Source: [Pantoea] beijingensis
GTDB taxonomy: Bacteria > Pseudomonadota > Gammaproteobacteria > Enterobacterales > Enterobacteriaceae
Assembly: GCF_022647505.1 (NCBI RefSeq)
Contig: NZ_CP071409.1
Location: forward strand, 2,418,001 to 2,482,000
Length of the DNA stretch: 64,000 nt
Direction: 5' to 3'
The position numbers were made by a program, and so were the translations under genes. This document shows, piece after piece, positions 26,082 to 36,791 of the stretch (the first letter of the stretch is position 1; every line of letters begins with the position of its first letter). The notes under the pieces are model-generated. The model searched no databases, was not told the DNA's origin, and saw only the letters and a list, made by a program, of their open reading frames with translations.

Positions 26082-27644
26082 TTATGCCGCTTTATTCCCA
26101 TTCTCTGGAGTGGGTTGTGCTTGTTCTTCGGCTGGTTTAGCAGGCTCTGCCTGAGCCGCTTTGTCCTGCTGCGTACTACTTGCCGCCGCTTTATCTTTGG
26201 CCGCCTGATCTGCAGCAGCTTTATCCGCGACCACCTTCTCCTCAGCCGCTTTCGCCTGCGCGGCTTTATCCGCTGCGGCTTTATCAGCGGCCGCTTTTTC
26301 TGCCGCAGCTTTTTCAGCAGCGGCCTTATCAGCGGCCTCGTTGGCATCATTATTTTCAGATGGAGCAGCAGCCGGCATCGCCTGTTGCGGTGGCGTGCCT
26401 TGTACAGCCGTATTCAGTACCTGAGAAAATTGATCCCATGAGCAATAACCATTCGCATCAGTCTGGCAACCGTTCATCTGTAACGTCACACGTTTTGCCG
26501 GATTTTTGAGCGACAGGGGTTCGGTATTACGGATTTGCTCCGTGCTCTGGTAAACATACTCAACTTTTACCAGGTCTTTATTATTTTTCGCATCGTGCCA
26601 ACGTTCAAACACGATCTGCCCACCGATTGGCGTTCTTTCGTTTTGCTCCGGTAGCGTATAAGGTTTGAAATCCAGTGCGGTCAGTAACGACCCAATATTA
26701 GAATCATGCCCCACCATCAGTATCACTTTAGGTGCATTCGCTTTGTCCTGGTCAACCAGTTGGCTACGAATGTAGTCCACCAGCGGTGCGGCAACATTAC
26801 GCGCCACTTCTGTAGAGGTAAATAACGCATCCTGATAACCATTTTTGATCGCAGACAACTCTTTCCACTGCTCAGGCGTTTTGATTTGTCCCCAGGCAAC
26901 TTGCTCCAGTGGCATACCTTCATAATATTGCAACATGAAAGCATCAACCAGCGAGTTCCCTACTTTTAAGGGGCCTGAAACACCGGGTTCTTCACCACTA
27001 TTTGCTGAAAATTTATTCTGATTATCACTGCTCAATGTGCACTGCTTTTGATCTTTGCAAGCCGGTGCGTTTTTATAATCGATAATTCTGTCCAGACGCT
27101 GGAAAGCGGGCTTCAGGCTCAATTTTTCGCCTTCTGCATTCATCGCAGCCAGCGCCTTTTTGTTGAAGTCTTCACTGCCGTTAGTGATTACCGGATTAAA
27201 AATCGGATCCATCGCCCCCATTTCATCCTGATGTGTCACCGCAATATCACAGCCAGGAAAAGCGCCAGTAACAAAGAACTGCGCGGTAGCGACAGTACGC
27301 TGTATGCTATTTGCATAAGCAAAAACATCATCGGACGCCGGACATTCTCCGCTTTTGACCACGCCCTGCTGCGCCAGCCATTCGCGAGTATAATGGCCCA
27401 TATAGGCCTCAAGCACCCCACCTTTAGTCGTGAGTTGCCCTCCTGGTACTTCCCATGTAGGCCAGGCCTTTTTAGTCGACTGCTGCAACACGCTGCCATT
27501 ATCGGCCAGCGGTGCACGCAAATTGTGACGGCTCATGATTAATACTTGCTGCAACTGCAAATCGCCATCAGCGGCCAGAGCAGAAAAACCCACGGGTAAA
27601 GCTGCGAGTACGGATAACGCGCAGAGGGTGTACTTTTTGATCAT
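26082..27644 (-). CDS. agp: Glucose-1-phosphatase with long Ala/Lys-rich C-terminal tail
   Basis: Periplasmic histidine acid phosphatase, 520 residues against about 413 in E. coli. The signal peptide ends about at ALA-ADGD (residues 24-25). The active-site motif RHNLRAPL and the proton-donor region [10 protein letters not shown] are intact, and paired cysteines in the core are kept. The core ends near VLNTAVQ (residue 415). After it come about 105 residues made of repeats like [10 protein letters not shown], then a Pro/Gln/Glu-rich end. Such a charged Ala-rich segment should form a long helix, like TolA domain II. This tail is unknown to me in Agp. It may tether the enzyme or extend through the periplasm. 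Confidence 0.93.
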   Translation of the reverse strand: MIKKYTLCALSVLAALPVGFSALAADGDLQLQQVLIMSRHNLRAPLADNGSVLQQSTKKAWPTWEVPGGQLTTKGGVLEAYMGHYTREWLAQQGVVKSGECPASDDVFAYANSIQRTVATAQFFVTGAFPGCDIAVTHQDEMGAMDPIFNPVITNGSEDFNKKALAAMNAEGEKLSLKPAFQRLDRIIDYKNAPACKDQKQCTLSSDNQNKFSANSGEEPGVSGPLKVGNSLVDAFMLQYYEGMPLEQVAWGQIKTPEQWKELSAIKNGYQDALFTSTEVARNVAAPLVDYIRSQLVDQDKANAPKVILMVGHDSNIGSLLTALDFKPYTLPEQNERTPIGGQIVFERWHDAKNNKDLVKVEYVYQSTEQIRNTEPLSLKNPAKRVTLQMNGCQTDANGYCSWDQFSQVLNTAVQGTPPQQAMPAAAPSENNDANEAADKAAAEKAAAEKAAADKAAADKAAQAKAAEEKVVADKAAADQAAKDKAAASSTQQDKAAQAEPAKPAEEQAQPTPENGNKAA

Positions 27645-28015
27645 TGTGTGTATTCCATTGATTCAGATGATGAATATCCCAGCGATCGATTTCACTGCCA
27701 GGCCGTAGTCCTGTGACTGCATAGGCATTGGAACATCTTAACCCTGCTCCGTTACATAAACGCCAGGTATGTGCAGTGGAGATCAGTGTTAGCAATATAG
27801 CAGACTCTTACCCCTGCGGTTTAGTGGCTTTAGTTGTTTGAAAGCAACCTGATAGTCTTTCAGACTCAATGAAGAGGACTATGTTCCCCATTTCCTTGTC
27901 GAATGGGAAAATAAGCGGCCAGGAGGCAGATGGAGTTGATGATTCCAGAGGTAAGGCAAGCATAATGAGACAAGCAGGAAACAGGCTGCGGAGGCAGACA
28001 GGAAAATCAAAAAGC
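27645..28015. other. Intergenic stretch upstream of agp
   Basis: This 371-bp region lies between agp and the first tRNA-Ser terminator. It should contain the agp promoter. No supportable open frame or RNA gene was seen. Confidence 0.4.
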
Positions 28016-28043
28016 AAAACGGGCTAGCCTAAGCTAACCCGTT
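28016..28043 (-). terminator. Terminator of first tRNA-Ser
   Basis: ACGGGTTAGC and GCTAGCCCGT pair on the minus strand around TTAG (one G-T pair), followed by an interrupted T-rich tail. It is part of the 142-bp repeat; the T-run is weaker than in the second copy. Confidence 0.75.
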
Positions 28044-28051
28044 GAATTTGA

Positions 28052-28139
<88 letters not shown>

Positions 28140-28317
28140 GCAATGACGCGCACTATACAAGATCTTTATCGCGCTGCCAACTTTTTTTTTGATATAGTTT
28201 GTTGATTTTATGAGCATTGTTGGCACAAAGTTAAATAATTAGCGTTGCATCAAGATATTACAAAGAATAAAACCTGCCAAACGTGACGTCGATAAACAAC
28301 GGGGAAAAGGTAGAAGG

Positions 28318-28348
28318 AAAAAAAACGGGCTAGCCTAAGCTAACCCGT
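28318..28348 (-). terminator. Terminator of second tRNA-Ser
   Basis: The same stem as after copy 1 (ACGGGTTAGC/GCTAGCCCGT), followed on the minus strand by eight or more T. It therefore appears stronger than its twin. Confidence 0.85.
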
Positions 28349-28357
28349 TGAATTTGA

Positions 28358-28445
<88 letters not shown>

Positions 28446-28733
28446 GCAATGACGCGCACTATAAACATCCCTGTCAGCGATGTAAAGGCCGTGCTGATTC
28501 ATTCGGATGAAAAACAGTCAAAACATTTTCATTTGCCGTTATTCTCACCATGTCGTTTATATATTCCACAAAAAACAGGCGCATTGGCAACACGCTACGG
28601 CACGCCAACCCGAAACGGACACTCCAGCGCTATCCTCAGCCAGTTACCAGGTAAAGAAGGGTAAAACGCCTTTCAGCAATACTTCTGACTCTCTATGCTC
28701 CGGATATAGTCGTGACCCGATAAGAGGCGCTTT

Positions 28734-29390
28734 ATGGATCGTATTGTTTCGTCTACACGCGAAAGTTCACTCATCAGTACCAACAAAGTTTTACGTAATA
28801 CCTACTTCCTTCTCGGAATGACGCTGAGTTTCTCTGCGTTAACGGCCACCGTCAGCACAGTATTAGCATTACCCGCACCGGGACTTATCCTGATGCTGGT
28901 CGGATTTTATGGCCTGATGTTTCTGACACATAAACTGGCCAATAGCCCGACGGGTATTCTTGCCGCTTTTGCTTTTACCGGTTTCCTCGGCTACTGCCTG
29001 GGCCCAATTCTTAACAGCTTTTTATCAGCAGGCATGGGCGATGTCATTGGACTGGCCCTTGGTGGTACCGCATTGGTGTTCTTTTGTTGCTCAGCATATG
29101 TGCTCACCACCCGCAAAGACATGTCATTTCTTGGCGGCATGATGATGGCAGGCTTTGTGGTTCTGCTGGTTGCCGTTGTGGCGAATCTGTTTCTGCAAAT
29201 TCCTGCACTACATATGGCCATCAGCGCCCTGTTTATTCTGTTCTCTGCCGGCGCTATTTTGTGGGAAACCAGTAACATTATTCATGGCGGCGAAACTAAC
29301 TATATTCGTGCAACCGTCAGCCTGTATGTCTCCCTCTACAATATTTTTGTGAGCCTGCTGAGTATTCTCGGGTTTGCACGTAATAATTAA
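28734..29390 (+). CDS. yccA: BAX-inhibitor-1 family protein YccA
   Basis: Inner-membrane protein that in E. coli is a substrate and modulator of the FtsH protease and protects SecY when secretion jams. It has 218 residues (E. coli 219), with seven hydrophobic spans and a cytoplasmic N-terminus starting [13 protein letters not shown]. The C-terminal [19 protein letters not shown] is the family signature region. It ends at a strong hairpin and lies next to tusE as in E. coli. Confidence 0.97.
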   Translation: MDRIVSSTRESSLISTNKVLRNTYFLLGMTLSFSALTATVSTVLALPAPGLILMLVGFYGLMFLTHKLANSPTGILAAFAFTGFLGYCLGPILNSFLSAGMGDVIGLALGGTALVFFCCSAYVLTTRKDMSFLGGMMMAGFVVLLVAVVANLFLQIPALHMAISALFILFSAGAILWETSNIIHGGETNYIRATVSLYVSLYNIFVSLLSILGFARNN

Positions 29391-29449
29391 CCGCAAGGGC
29401 GTATTTGCATAAAGTACGCACTGTCTTGGTTGTTACGGTTCTTATTGAT

Positions 29450-29480
29450 AAAGCTCCGCAACTTTGCGGAGCTTTATTTT
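29450..29480 (+). terminator. yccA terminator
   Basis: AAAGCTCCGCA and TGCGGAGCTTT pair around ACTT and are followed by ATTTTG. It lies 59 bp past the yccA stop. Confidence 0.85.
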
Positions 29481-29621
29481 GTCGGCAAAAACAACGCAAC
29501 CTTACTATGCCAAAATTCCTGCCTTCGAACGTTTAGCCGGTCCGGTATGCGTAACACCGCTGTCGTTTACCCCACGGTCGGTATAAAATGCAGTGCGTAT
29601 ACGGATTAACGGGGTAAAAGC

Positions 29622-29948
29622 GTGTTATTTGAAGGTAAAGAGATTGAGCGTGATGCTCAGGGTTATTTGAAGAATATTGATGACTGGAGCGATAAACTTG
29701 CATTGCTACTAGCCGCTGAAGAAGCGATTGAACTAAGCGAACCCCACTGGGAAGTCGTGCACTTCGTGCGGGCATTTTATTTGGAATTTAACACCTCGCC
29801 TGCCGTACGCATGCTGGTCAAAGCCATGGCGCAAAAATTTGGTCAGGAAAAGGGTAATAGCCGCTATTTATTCCGCCTGTTTCCTGAAGGTCCTGCGAAA
29901 CAGGCAACAAAAATTGCTGGCCTGCCAAAGCCGGTAAAATGTCTGTAA
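29622..29948 (+). CDS. tusE: tRNA 2-thiolation sulfurtransferase TusE
   Basis: Last sulfur carrier of the Tus relay, passing persulfide from TusBCD to MnmA for the 2-thiouridine of tRNA wobble bases. It has 108 residues. The C-terminal PKPVKCL holds the active cysteine, Cys107. The start is GTG with GGGG upstream. It is convergent with acyP, with only 2 bp between the stops. Confidence 0.96.
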   Translation: MLFEGKEIERDAQGYLKNIDDWSDKLALLLAAEEAIELSEPHWEVVHFVRAFYLEFNTSPAVRMLVKAMAQKFGQEKGNSRYLFRLFPEGPAKQATKIAGLPKPVKCL

Positions 29949-29950
29949 GG

Positions 29951-30244
29951 CTAGCCGGTTGTAAAGTCGTGCGGTTCTTCTTCCTGTGAATGCCAGGGTT
30001 CGGTCAACATCTTATCCACTCTGGCACTATGCGGCCCGCCTGCGTTTAACCACGCAACCAATTCATTTATCTGTGCGGTATCACCGCAGGCCAGCACTTC
30101 TACGCTGCCATCGTCAAGATTTCGCGCATATCCTCTTAGTGACAATGCCCGCGCTTTCACTTGCGTGCTGTAACGAAAACCCACACCCTGAACGCGCCCG
30201 TACACCCATATTTTTAAACCTTTACTGCTTTTTTCTTGAGTCAT
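29951..30244 (-). CDS. acyP: Acylphosphatase
   Basis: Small cytosolic enzyme that hydrolyses acyl phosphates. It has 97 residues. The signature [11 protein letters not shown] has catalytic Arg24, and [13 protein letters not shown] has catalytic Asn42. Gene order tusE-acyP-rlmI is the enteric one. Its promoter shares a 161-bp spacer with rlmI. Confidence 0.96.
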   Translation of the reverse strand: MTQEKSSKGLKIWVYGRVQGVGFRYSTQVKARALSLRGYARNLDDGSVEVLACGDTAQINELVAWLNAGGPHSARVDKMLTEPWHSQEEEPHDFTTG

Positions 30245-30405
30245 ACCCCCTCCCGTTGACTATGAATACTGATGGGATACCCATCAGTATAGAGGCTCAC
30301 CGCCCACAGGCTAAGAAATGACAGTACGATATTATGCTAATTGCAATTTGCTCTTGGGCACCCGACAATGGCGCCAAACTTTCTATTGAATAAGTACCAT
30401 AAAAC

Positions 30406-31596
30406 ATGAGCGCTCGATTAATTCTCGCTAAGGGACGCGAAAAGTCCCTGCTCCGTCGCCACCCATGGATCTTTTCCGGAGCAGTCGTGCGCCTGGAAGG
30501 TAAAGCACAAAGCGGTGAAACCATTGATGTATGTGACAGCCAGGGCAAGTGGCTGGCACGTGCGGCCTGGTCACCGCAATCACAGATTCGCGCTCGCGTC
30601 TGGAGCTGGAATCAGGATGAAGCTATCGACATTGCTTTTTTTGTTCGTCGCCTGCAGTCTGCTCAGCATCTCCGTGACTGGCTCGCAGAACGTGACAATC
30701 TCGACAGTTATCGTCTGATCGCCGGCGAATCCGACGGTTTGCCCGGCATCACTATCGATCGCTTTGGCAATTTTCTGGTATTACAACTCCTTTCCGCTGG
30801 CGCAGAATACCAACGTGCCCCGCTGATTGCCGCATTAACACAATGCTATCCTCAGTGCGCAATCTACGATCGTTCTGATGTGTCCGTACGTAAAAAAGAA
30901 GGGCTGGAGTTGACCCAGGGCGTTGTGCTCGGTGAGCTCCCGCCTGAGCACCTGCCGATTACCGAACACGGTATGAAGCTGCTGGTAGATATACAGACCG
31001 GTCATAAAACCGGTTACTACCTCGATCAGCGCGATAGTCGTTTTGCTACCCGCCGCTATGCAAAAGACCGGCGCGTATTGAACTGCTTCTCTTATACGGG
31101 GGGGTTTGCTGTTTCTGCTTTGATCGGTGGCTGTACAGAAGTCGTCAGTGTTGATACATCACAAGCCGCACTGGATGTTGCACGTCAAAATATTGAGTTG
31201 AACGGGTTAGATGTCAACAAAGCAACATTCCTGCGCGATGACGTCTTCAAGCTGCTGCGCACCTATCGCGATAGCGGAGAGAAATTCGATCTGATCGTAA
31301 TGGACCCCCCTAAATTTGTCGAAAATAAGAATCAACTGGCAGGTGCGTGCCGCGGATATAAAGACATCAATATGTTGGCGATGCAGTTGCTGAACCCTGG
31401 TGGAATGCTGCTCACGTTTTCCTGTTCAGGGCTTATGGCAACTGATTTATTTCAAAAAATTATCGCTGATGCCGCATTAGATGCCCACCGTGATGTACAG
31501 TTTATAGAACAGTTCCGTCAGGCCGCTGACCATCCGGTCATTGCAACCTATCCGGAAGGTATGTACCTGAAAGGCTTTGCCTGTCGCGTGCTGTGA
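30406..31596 (+). CDS. rlmI: 23S rRNA (cytosine-1962-C5) methyltransferase
   Basis: SAM-dependent methyltransferase acting on C1962 of 23S rRNA. It has 396 residues as in E. coli. The N-terminal PUA domain is at about 1-75 ([10 protein letters not shown]). The SAM-binding block is [14 protein letters not shown] (about 226-239) with [17 protein letters not shown] after it. Motif IV is VMDPPKF (about 300) and FSCSG (about 346). It is followed by hspQ after 61 bp. Confidence 0.97.
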   Translation: MSARLILAKGREKSLLRRHPWIFSGAVVRLEGKAQSGETIDVCDSQGKWLARAAWSPQSQIRARVWSWNQDEAIDIAFFVRRLQSAQHLRDWLAERDNLDSYRLIAGESDGLPGITIDRFGNFLVLQLLSAGAEYQRAPLIAALTQCYPQCAIYDRSDVSVRKKEGLELTQGVVLGELPPEHLPITEHGMKLLVDIQTGHKTGYYLDQRDSRFATRRYAKDRRVLNCFSYTGGFAVSALIGGCTEVVSVDTSQAALDVARQNIELNGLDVNKATFLRDDVFKLLRTYRDSGEKFDLIVMDPPKFVENKNQLAGACRGYKDINMLAMQLLNPGGMLLTFSCSGLMATDLFQKIIADAALDAHRDVQFIEQFRQAADHPVIATYPEGMYLKGFACRVL

Positions 31597-31657
31597 CTTG
31601 AAAATGCTGAAATCGCCCCCATTCTGAAAAAAGAGCAACGTTTTTCAGGAGGTCGCG

Positions 31658-31975
31658 ATGATTGCCAGTAAATTTGGTATCGGTCAACAGGTCCGGCATA
31701 AGCTGCTGGGCTTTCTGGGGGTGGTCGTGGATGTCGACCCGGAATATTCGCTGGATGAACCCGCAGTTAATGAAGTGGCGGAAAGTGAAACGCTTCGTAC
31801 CGCGCCCTGGTACCACGTGGTGATGGAAGACGATGATGGCACAGCGGTTCATACCTACCTTGCTGAAGCACAACTGGCGTGGGAAATGCAGGGGGAGCAT
31901 CCTGAACAACCTTCGCTTGATGATTTGGCTGCGTCTATTCGTAAGCAATTGCAGGCTCCCCGTCTACGCCTCTGA
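31658..31975 (+). CDS. hspQ: Heat-shock protein HspQ
   Basis: Hemimethylated-DNA-binding-fold protein that in E. coli speeds degradation of a mutant DnaA and acts as a Lon specificity enhancer. It has 105 residues. [28 protein letters not shown] at the N-terminus (given in part) and [13 protein letters not shown] are family blocks. AGGAGG sits 6 bases before the ATG. A strong terminator follows at once. Confidence 0.96.
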   Translation: MIASKFGIGQQVRHKLLGFLGVVVDVDPEYSLDEPAVNEVAESETLRTAPWYHVVMEDDDGTAVHTYLAEAQLAWEMQGEHPEQPSLDDLAASIRKQLQAPRLRL

Positions 31976-31979
31976 TAAG

Positions 31980-32003
31980 ACCCCGCGAAGCGGGGTTTTT
32001 TTA
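31980..32003 (+). terminator. hspQ terminator
   Basis: ACCCCGC and GCGGGGT pair around GAA and are followed by seven T. It lies 4 bp past the stop and is probably the end of the rlmI-hspQ transcript. Confidence 0.95.
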
Positions 32004-32084
32004 TTTACCGACACGCTTAAGACTCAGATGCCGGACTCACGCTTTGCGTGCCGCCATTCTTACCGTTGCCGCGATCATATAATT

Positions 32085-32501
32085 TTATTTTTTTTCCAAC
32101 CCCAGTCTGGGGATCTCGATTTTAGGACAACGATCCATAATTACGGTCAACCCTGACTCTCCAGCCAGTACCGCGGCCTGCTCATTAATTACACCCAACT
32201 GGAGCCAGAGTATGTTGGCGCCTATCGCAATCGCTTCCTGCGCAACGCCATAAGCCGCTTCAGGATTGCGGAAAACATCAACCATATCCACCGGGTATGG
32301 GATCGCTGCCAGCGTGTCATAGACCTTCTGTCCCTGTAACGTCTGTCCGGATAATTTAGGGCTAACCGGCGTTACGTTATATCCCTGTGCCAGTAGATAA
32401 GCCATGACACCGTAGCTTGGCCGAGTGGGATCATCACTTGCGCCTACCAGCGCAATCGTTTTTGTTTTCTGCAAAACCTCTGCAATTTTTGTATCGTTCA
32501 T
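32085..32501 (-). CDS. yccU: CoA-binding protein YccU
   Basis: A 138-residue cytoplasmic protein with a Rossmann-type CoA-binding domain: IALVGASDDPTRPSYGV at about 16-32, then VTPVSPKLSGQTLQG and VVDVFRN-like segments (VDMVDVFRNPEAA). It matches E. coli YccU in length and place. Ligand binding is known for the family; the role is not. Confidence 0.95.
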   Translation of the reverse strand: MNDTKIAEVLQKTKTIALVGASDDPTRPSYGVMAYLLAQGYNVTPVSPKLSGQTLQGQKVYDTLAAIPYPVDMVDVFRNPEAAYGVAQEAIAIGANILWLQLGVINEQAAVLAGESGLTVIMDRCPKIEIPRLGLEKK

Positions 32502-32663
32502 ATCCTTCTCCGCTTATGTTGCCTGCCACAATTTTAGGCGATCTGCCACTTGATGAAGGAACTGATTTGCTTCATTTTACTTTCTAGCTTCATAGCACGA
32601 ATAAATATGTTTAAATGTTAATAAGCTGCCATAATGTAAGAATTTGATACATACGCCGCATTA

Positions 32664-32800
32664 TATACCCAAAATAATTCGCGTTGCTGGGCGACAGCAA
32701 GCATTGGCCCGGAGTGAGCGCCGAAGGCGCATAATCCACGGGAACTTCCTCAGGTCAGGTAAGTGACCGGGTGACTGAATATAGCCGGGAGTACAATGAT
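32664..32800. repeat. Degenerate ERIC-like intergenic repeat
   Basis: The left end TATACCCAAAATAATTCG is the standard ERIC terminus. The core has AGGTAAGTGACCGGGTGA, close to the ERIC2 primer region. The right arm is badly degraded, so the right edge is approximate. It lies in the 5' flank of yccT. Confidence 0.6.
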
Positions 32801-32829
32801 ATAGTTGTCTTTCGCGCCATGGAGTGATG

Positions 32830-33474
32830 ATGAAACTGCATTTGGTCCTGTCGGGTTTACTTGCCCTGTTGGTTGCTGCTTCCTGCCAGGCAACCACGCT
32901 TAAGCTGGCACCTGAAATCGACCTGTTAGTGCTTGATGGGCGAAAAATATCTGGTTCTCTGTTAAGAGGGGCGGAAGGTTTGGAGTTGGAACGCGGTGAG
33001 CACCAACTCCTTTTCCGTGTAGAAAAAACGCTGCATCAACCTCCACATAGCGTGGAGAAACTTTACGTCTCTGTTCCACTCATCGTCACCTTTGACACAC
33101 AGGTGAAATCCGTCTCGATTCAGTTACCGCCACTGAATAACCTGCGCGATGGTAAGATATTTAATAAAGCCCCAACCTTTCATTTAGTCGATGAAAGTAA
33201 TAACGTGCTCGCCACCAAACGCGATCGCCTGATGCTTGCTCCCGATGTGGATGTGGAACAGGCAATGGTTGCCTATAACCGCGATCAGAAAGTCGCTTCT
33301 GTTCCTCGCTTTGCTGTCCCGCAATCGATTACACATGTTCAGCGATTCTTCCCGACAGATATAGCGTCAAATGCCTCTTCCGCAGAGCGTTTGCTACAGC
33401 TTTGGTATCATCAGGTTGATACGGCAACTCGCCAACGTCTGATTTTATGGATGAAGGCGCTGCGGGCATGTTGA
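32830..33474 (+). CDS. yccT: Periplasmic protein YccT (CsgI, DUF2057)
   Basis: A secreted protein of 214 residues whose E. coli homologue inhibits curli subunit polymerisation. The signal peptide MKLHLVLSGLLALLVAASCQA is followed by TTLKLAPEIDLLVLDGRKISGSLLRGAEGLELERGEHQLLFRVEKT-type family blocks (quoted here only in part: LLVLDGRKI, LLRGAEGLELERG, LLFRVEKT). Three possible starts lie in a row; the ATG at 32830 has the best GGAG spacing. Next to mgsA, as in E. coli. Confidence 0.92.
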   Translation: MKLHLVLSGLLALLVAASCQATTLKLAPEIDLLVLDGRKISGSLLRGAEGLELERGEHQLLFRVEKTLHQPPHSVEKLYVSVPLIVTFDTQVKSVSIQLPPLNNLRDGKIFNKAPTFHLVDESNNVLATKRDRLMLAPDVDVEQAMVAYNRDQKVASVPRFAVPQSITHVQRFFPTDIASNASSAERLLQLWYHQVDTATRQRLILWMKALRAC

Positions 33475-33563
33475 TGTTGACCATTTGGCAGCCGTAAACT
33501 CAATGACGCGGATAACTACCTTGTCTTTACGTTCATTACTCTATGCAAAATCAGGATGGCTTA

Positions 33564-34025
33564 ATGGAGCAGACCCAGCGGACACTTCCGGCATTAAAAC
33601 ATATTGCGTTAGTTGCACACGATCACTGTAAAACCTCGCTATTGCAATGGGTTGACGCACACAAGCATGCGCTTGAGCCTCATGAACTTTATGCCACCGG
33701 CACCACCGGCAATTTGATTCAGCGTGAAACAGGATTAGAGGTGAACGCCATGCTCAGCGGACCGATGGGGGGCGACCAGCAGGTCGGTGCTCTTATTTCT
33801 GAAGGAAAGATCGATCTGCTGATCTTCTTTTGGGATCCTCTGAACGCCGTTCCGCACGACCCCGATGTCAAAGCCCTACTGCGTCTGGCTACCGTATGGA
33901 ATATTCCGGTGGCTACCAACCGCTCTACCGCGGACTTCATTATCCACTCTCCACTATTTGCCCATGAAGTAGATATCCAGATCCCTGATTATCCGCGTTA
34001 TCTACAGCAGCGCCTCAACGCTTAA
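33564..34025 (+). CDS. mgsA: Methylglyoxal synthase
   Basis: Converts dihydroxyacetone phosphate to methylglyoxal and phosphate, a bypass of lower glycolysis under phosphate shortage. It has 153 residues. Catalytic residues His19, Asp20, Asp71, Asp91 and His98 are at the E. coli positions. The ATG at 33564 is chosen over one 21 bp upstream because AGGA lies 7 bases before it and the N-terminus then matches E. coli. Convergent with helD. Confidence 0.97.
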   Translation: MEQTQRTLPALKHIALVAHDHCKTSLLQWVDAHKHALEPHELYATGTTGNLIQRETGLEVNAMLSGPMGGDQQVGALISEGKIDLLIFFWDPLNAVPHDPDVKALLRLATVWNIPVATNRSTADFIIHSPLFAHEVDIQIPDYPRYLQQRLNA

Positions 34026-34131
34026 TTTAGGCGCTCGCCTGGCTGGGAAACAGCGAATGATGGGCCATGATGGCCCACCTTGTTACCTACCCCACATTCT
34101 CTGGTTTTATTCATCTCAAAACTTTTATTTT

Positions 34132-36186
34132 TTATGGCTTACGTAGTATCGGTACGCCCAGGCGTTTGAATTGTTCCACAAATACCGAAGGCTGCTGGCG
34201 ATCAAACAATAACCAGACCTGCTGCTTTGCCCGGGTTATCGCCACATAAGCGAGTCGCCGTTCTTCCGCATCGGGAAAATCTTCCGGTTGCGGGAGTAAT
34301 CCCTCTTCCATCACCGATTCTCGTACTGCCGCAGGGAAACCATCTTTACCCTCCTGCAATCCGAGAATAATCACAAAATCAGCCTGTTGCCCTTTACTGG
34401 CATGTATCGTCATAAAATCAATCGTGAGTTTTGGCCAGCGTGTTTTGGCCCTGTCCAGTATTTCCGGGCGCAAATAATGGTAACGCGCCAGAAGCAGTAC
34501 GCGTTCCTCCGTCAAAGCATAGCCGCTGATTTTATTTAACAATGCGTCCAGTTGATCGTTTGGAAGTAGAGAAATCGCTTTTTTATTGCCTTTTGTCAGG
34601 CTGTTGAGTGGCTTGCGCAGCTGATGTGGATTTTCCTGAATAAAGGTGTTCGCGATCTCACCAATACGCTGATTAAAACGATATGTGGTATCCAACACGC
34701 AGCGTTCACCCTCACCAAAATGGTGATGGAAATCGGTAGTCAGGGCCATTTCCGCACCGCTAAATCGGTAGATTGCCTGCCAGTCATCACCAACGGCAAA
34801 CAGTGTCGTCTGTTTATTTTGCTTACGTAATGCTGCGAGCAAAGCAGCTCTTTGCGGTGAGATATCCTGAAATTCGTCGACCAGAATATGTTTCCAGGGA
34901 CTGATAAAACGACCTTTCTCCAGAATATTCACCGCCTGATGAATCAGCCCGGAAAAATCGACAGCCCCCTCTTCTTTCAGTGTCGTCTTCCAGGCCTTCA
35001 GAAGCGGTGCCATTAATTTCACTCGCTTCGAAAACAACTCACGAACGGATTCTGGTGCTGAATCAATCATCGCCGCCTGTGCTCCGCCATGCATTCGCAT
35101 CAATCCCAGCCAATGTTCCAGCCGACCGGCTACTCGCTGCGCAAGCTTATCATTTTTCCAGAACTGTTCTTCTTCCACTTCCCAACCCAACTCATCCTGC
35201 AACCAGTGGCGCCAGCCACTAGCCTGTGCTTTTTTCTCACTACATTGTTGCCGCCAGTGAGTAATCAGCATACTACGCCGGTGCTTGCTGTCGGTTTCAA
35301 GCTTACTAATCGCCGGGGATTTATTACTGCCATGCTGGATAATATGTAATGCCAACGCATGAAAAGTTCTGGCCTGAATCCCCTCAGTGCTGAGACGAGA
35401 TTGGATCCGATCATTCATCTCTTCTGCTGCCCGGCGTCCGAATGCCAGCAGCAAGATTTGCTCCGGAACCGCCTGCTTACGCATTAACAACCACCCGACA
35501 CGCGCCACCAATACCGACGTTTTGCCGCTCCCTGCTCCTGCAAGCACCAGCAATGCATCCTCACCGTTAACCACTGAGCGTGCCTGAGAGATATTCAGTG
35601 GCGAGGTTTCAACACGACTGAAAAAATCCGCATACTGTTTCAGCATCCGGGCACTCCATTCGTCGTTACGCCTTGCCATCAGCGATTCACCCTCGTTAAG
35701 CCAGTTCAAGCAGGTATGCCAGGCTTCACGGCAATGGTCAAATTCGTCAAGACGCTCTACCGGTAGCGGCAAAGCGTCAAACGCACGATTAATCGTGCGC
35801 CGAAGTTCGCTAAGCTCACTACGCCGCAACCACTTATCCTGCTGCTCAACGTTCTCAAGTGTGTCGATGACCTCCTGCAGCACCTGCGCGCTAACGTCGC
35901 TCATCTCGTCACTCCATGCCTGCCACACTTTGGTCAAATAATGGTAAAAGCGCTGCGTTTCACTCCATTCAGTGCCGTGTAAACGCACCACTTTGCCCTC
36001 TGGCAGGCTAAACTCCAGCTCCCCCCAAACCAGCCCACGCTTACATTCAATGGAGAGCAGTTGATTGAACGGGATCAGATACTCGTGTTTTTCACCACTG
36101 ACCTCGACGCCCGCCGTTAGCAGTCGCACCTTGTTATAGGGATGTTGTGCCAGATGTTTACCCAGCGACGTTGATTTAAGTTCCAT
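34132..36186 (-). CDS. helD: DNA helicase IV
   Basis: Superfamily 1 3'-5' helicase of the UvrD/Rep class, 684 residues as in E. coli. An N-terminal accessory domain (MELKSTSLGKHLAQHPY) precedes the Walker A motif LAGAGSGKTSVLVAR near residue 220. The Walker B motif is ILVDEFQDISPQR, GDDWQAIYRF is motif III and IHASKGQQADFV a later helicase motif. The ATG at 36186 gives the E. coli N-terminus; an extra 7 codons upstream are possible. It ends convergent to mgsA. Confidence 0.97.
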   Translation of the reverse strand: MELKSTSLGKHLAQHPYNKVRLLTAGVEVSGEKHEYLIPFNQLLSIECKRGLVWGELEFSLPEGKVVRLHGTEWSETQRFYHYLTKVWQAWSDEMSDVSAQVLQEVIDTLENVEQQDKWLRRSELSELRRTINRAFDALPLPVERLDEFDHCREAWHTCLNWLNEGESLMARRNDEWSARMLKQYADFFSRVETSPLNISQARSVVNGEDALLVLAGAGSGKTSVLVARVGWLLMRKQAVPEQILLLAFGRRAAEEMNDRIQSRLSTEGIQARTFHALALHIIQHGSNKSPAISKLETDSKHRRSMLITHWRQQCSEKKAQASGWRHWLQDELGWEVEEEQFWKNDKLAQRVAGRLEHWLGLMRMHGGAQAAMIDSAPESVRELFSKRVKLMAPLLKAWKTTLKEEGAVDFSGLIHQAVNILEKGRFISPWKHILVDEFQDISPQRAALLAALRKQNKQTTLFAVGDDWQAIYRFSGAEMALTTDFHHHFGEGERCVLDTTYRFNQRIGEIANTFIQENPHQLRKPLNSLTKGNKKAISLLPNDQLDALLNKISGYALTEERVLLLARYHYLRPEILDRAKTRWPKLTIDFMTIHASKGQQADFVIILGLQEGKDGFPAAVRESVMEEGLLPQPEDFPDAEERRLAYVAITRAKQQVWLLFDRQQPSVFVEQFKRLGVPILRKP

Positions 36187-36330
36187 TCGGCTCGACCCTG
36201 GCTGCACGTTTATTATTCGTTAGGTAGTTTACCGGTCAGGAGTTTACCGCTCCACCGTTAAAACACGTTACAATCAACGAATTGTCTGATTGCCGCTTTC
36301 GCTCACTTATTTAAGGGAAGGATGTCGTTT

Positions 36331-36777
36331 ATGCGTACCGTACTTAATATTCTCAACTTTGTTCTCGGCGGCTTTTTTACTACGCTCTCCTGGCTTCTGG
36401 CTACGCTGGTCAGCATTATCCTGATTTTTACATTGCCGCTTACGCGCTCCTGCTGGGAGATTACGAAGCTATCACTGCTCCCGTTTGGCAATGAAGCGAT
36501 ACACGTTGATGATCTTAACCCGCAAGGCAAAAATGTGCTGATGAATACGGGGGGAACTCTGCTTAATATTTTGTGGTTTATCTTCTTCGGCTGGTGGCTG
36601 TGTATTTCCCATATAATGATTGGTGTCGCACAGTGCATCACCCTAATTGGCATTCCGGTTGGTATTGCAAACTTTAAAATTGCAGCCATCGCACTGTGGC
36701 CCGTCGGTCGCCGTGTTGTATCCGTCGAAGAAGCCAGAGTCGCTCGTGAAGCAAACGCACGTCGCCGTTTCAATTAA
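36331..36777 (+). CDS. yccF: Inner-membrane protein YccF
   Basis: A 148-residue membrane protein with about three hydrophobic spans, matching E. coli YccF from MRTVLNILNFVLGG to EANARRRF. The ATG at 36331 has AAGGGAAGGA at suitable spacing, whereas an ATG 9 bp upstream would sit directly on that site. yccS follows after 14 bp, so they form an operon. Function unknown. Confidence 0.95.
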   Translation: MRTVLNILNFVLGGFFTTLSWLLATLVSIILIFTLPLTRSCWEITKLSLLPFGNEAIHVDDLNPQGKNVLMNTGGTLLNILWFIFFGWWLCISHIMIGVAQCITLIGIPVGIANFKIAAIALWPVGRRVVSVEEARVAREANARRRFN

Positions 36778-36791
36778 AAGAGCCTCTAAGC

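Noticed and set aside
26061..26441. 126-codon rightward frame over the agp tail
   Set aside because: It is the antisense of the Ala/Lys repeat, whose biased codons leave the other strand open.
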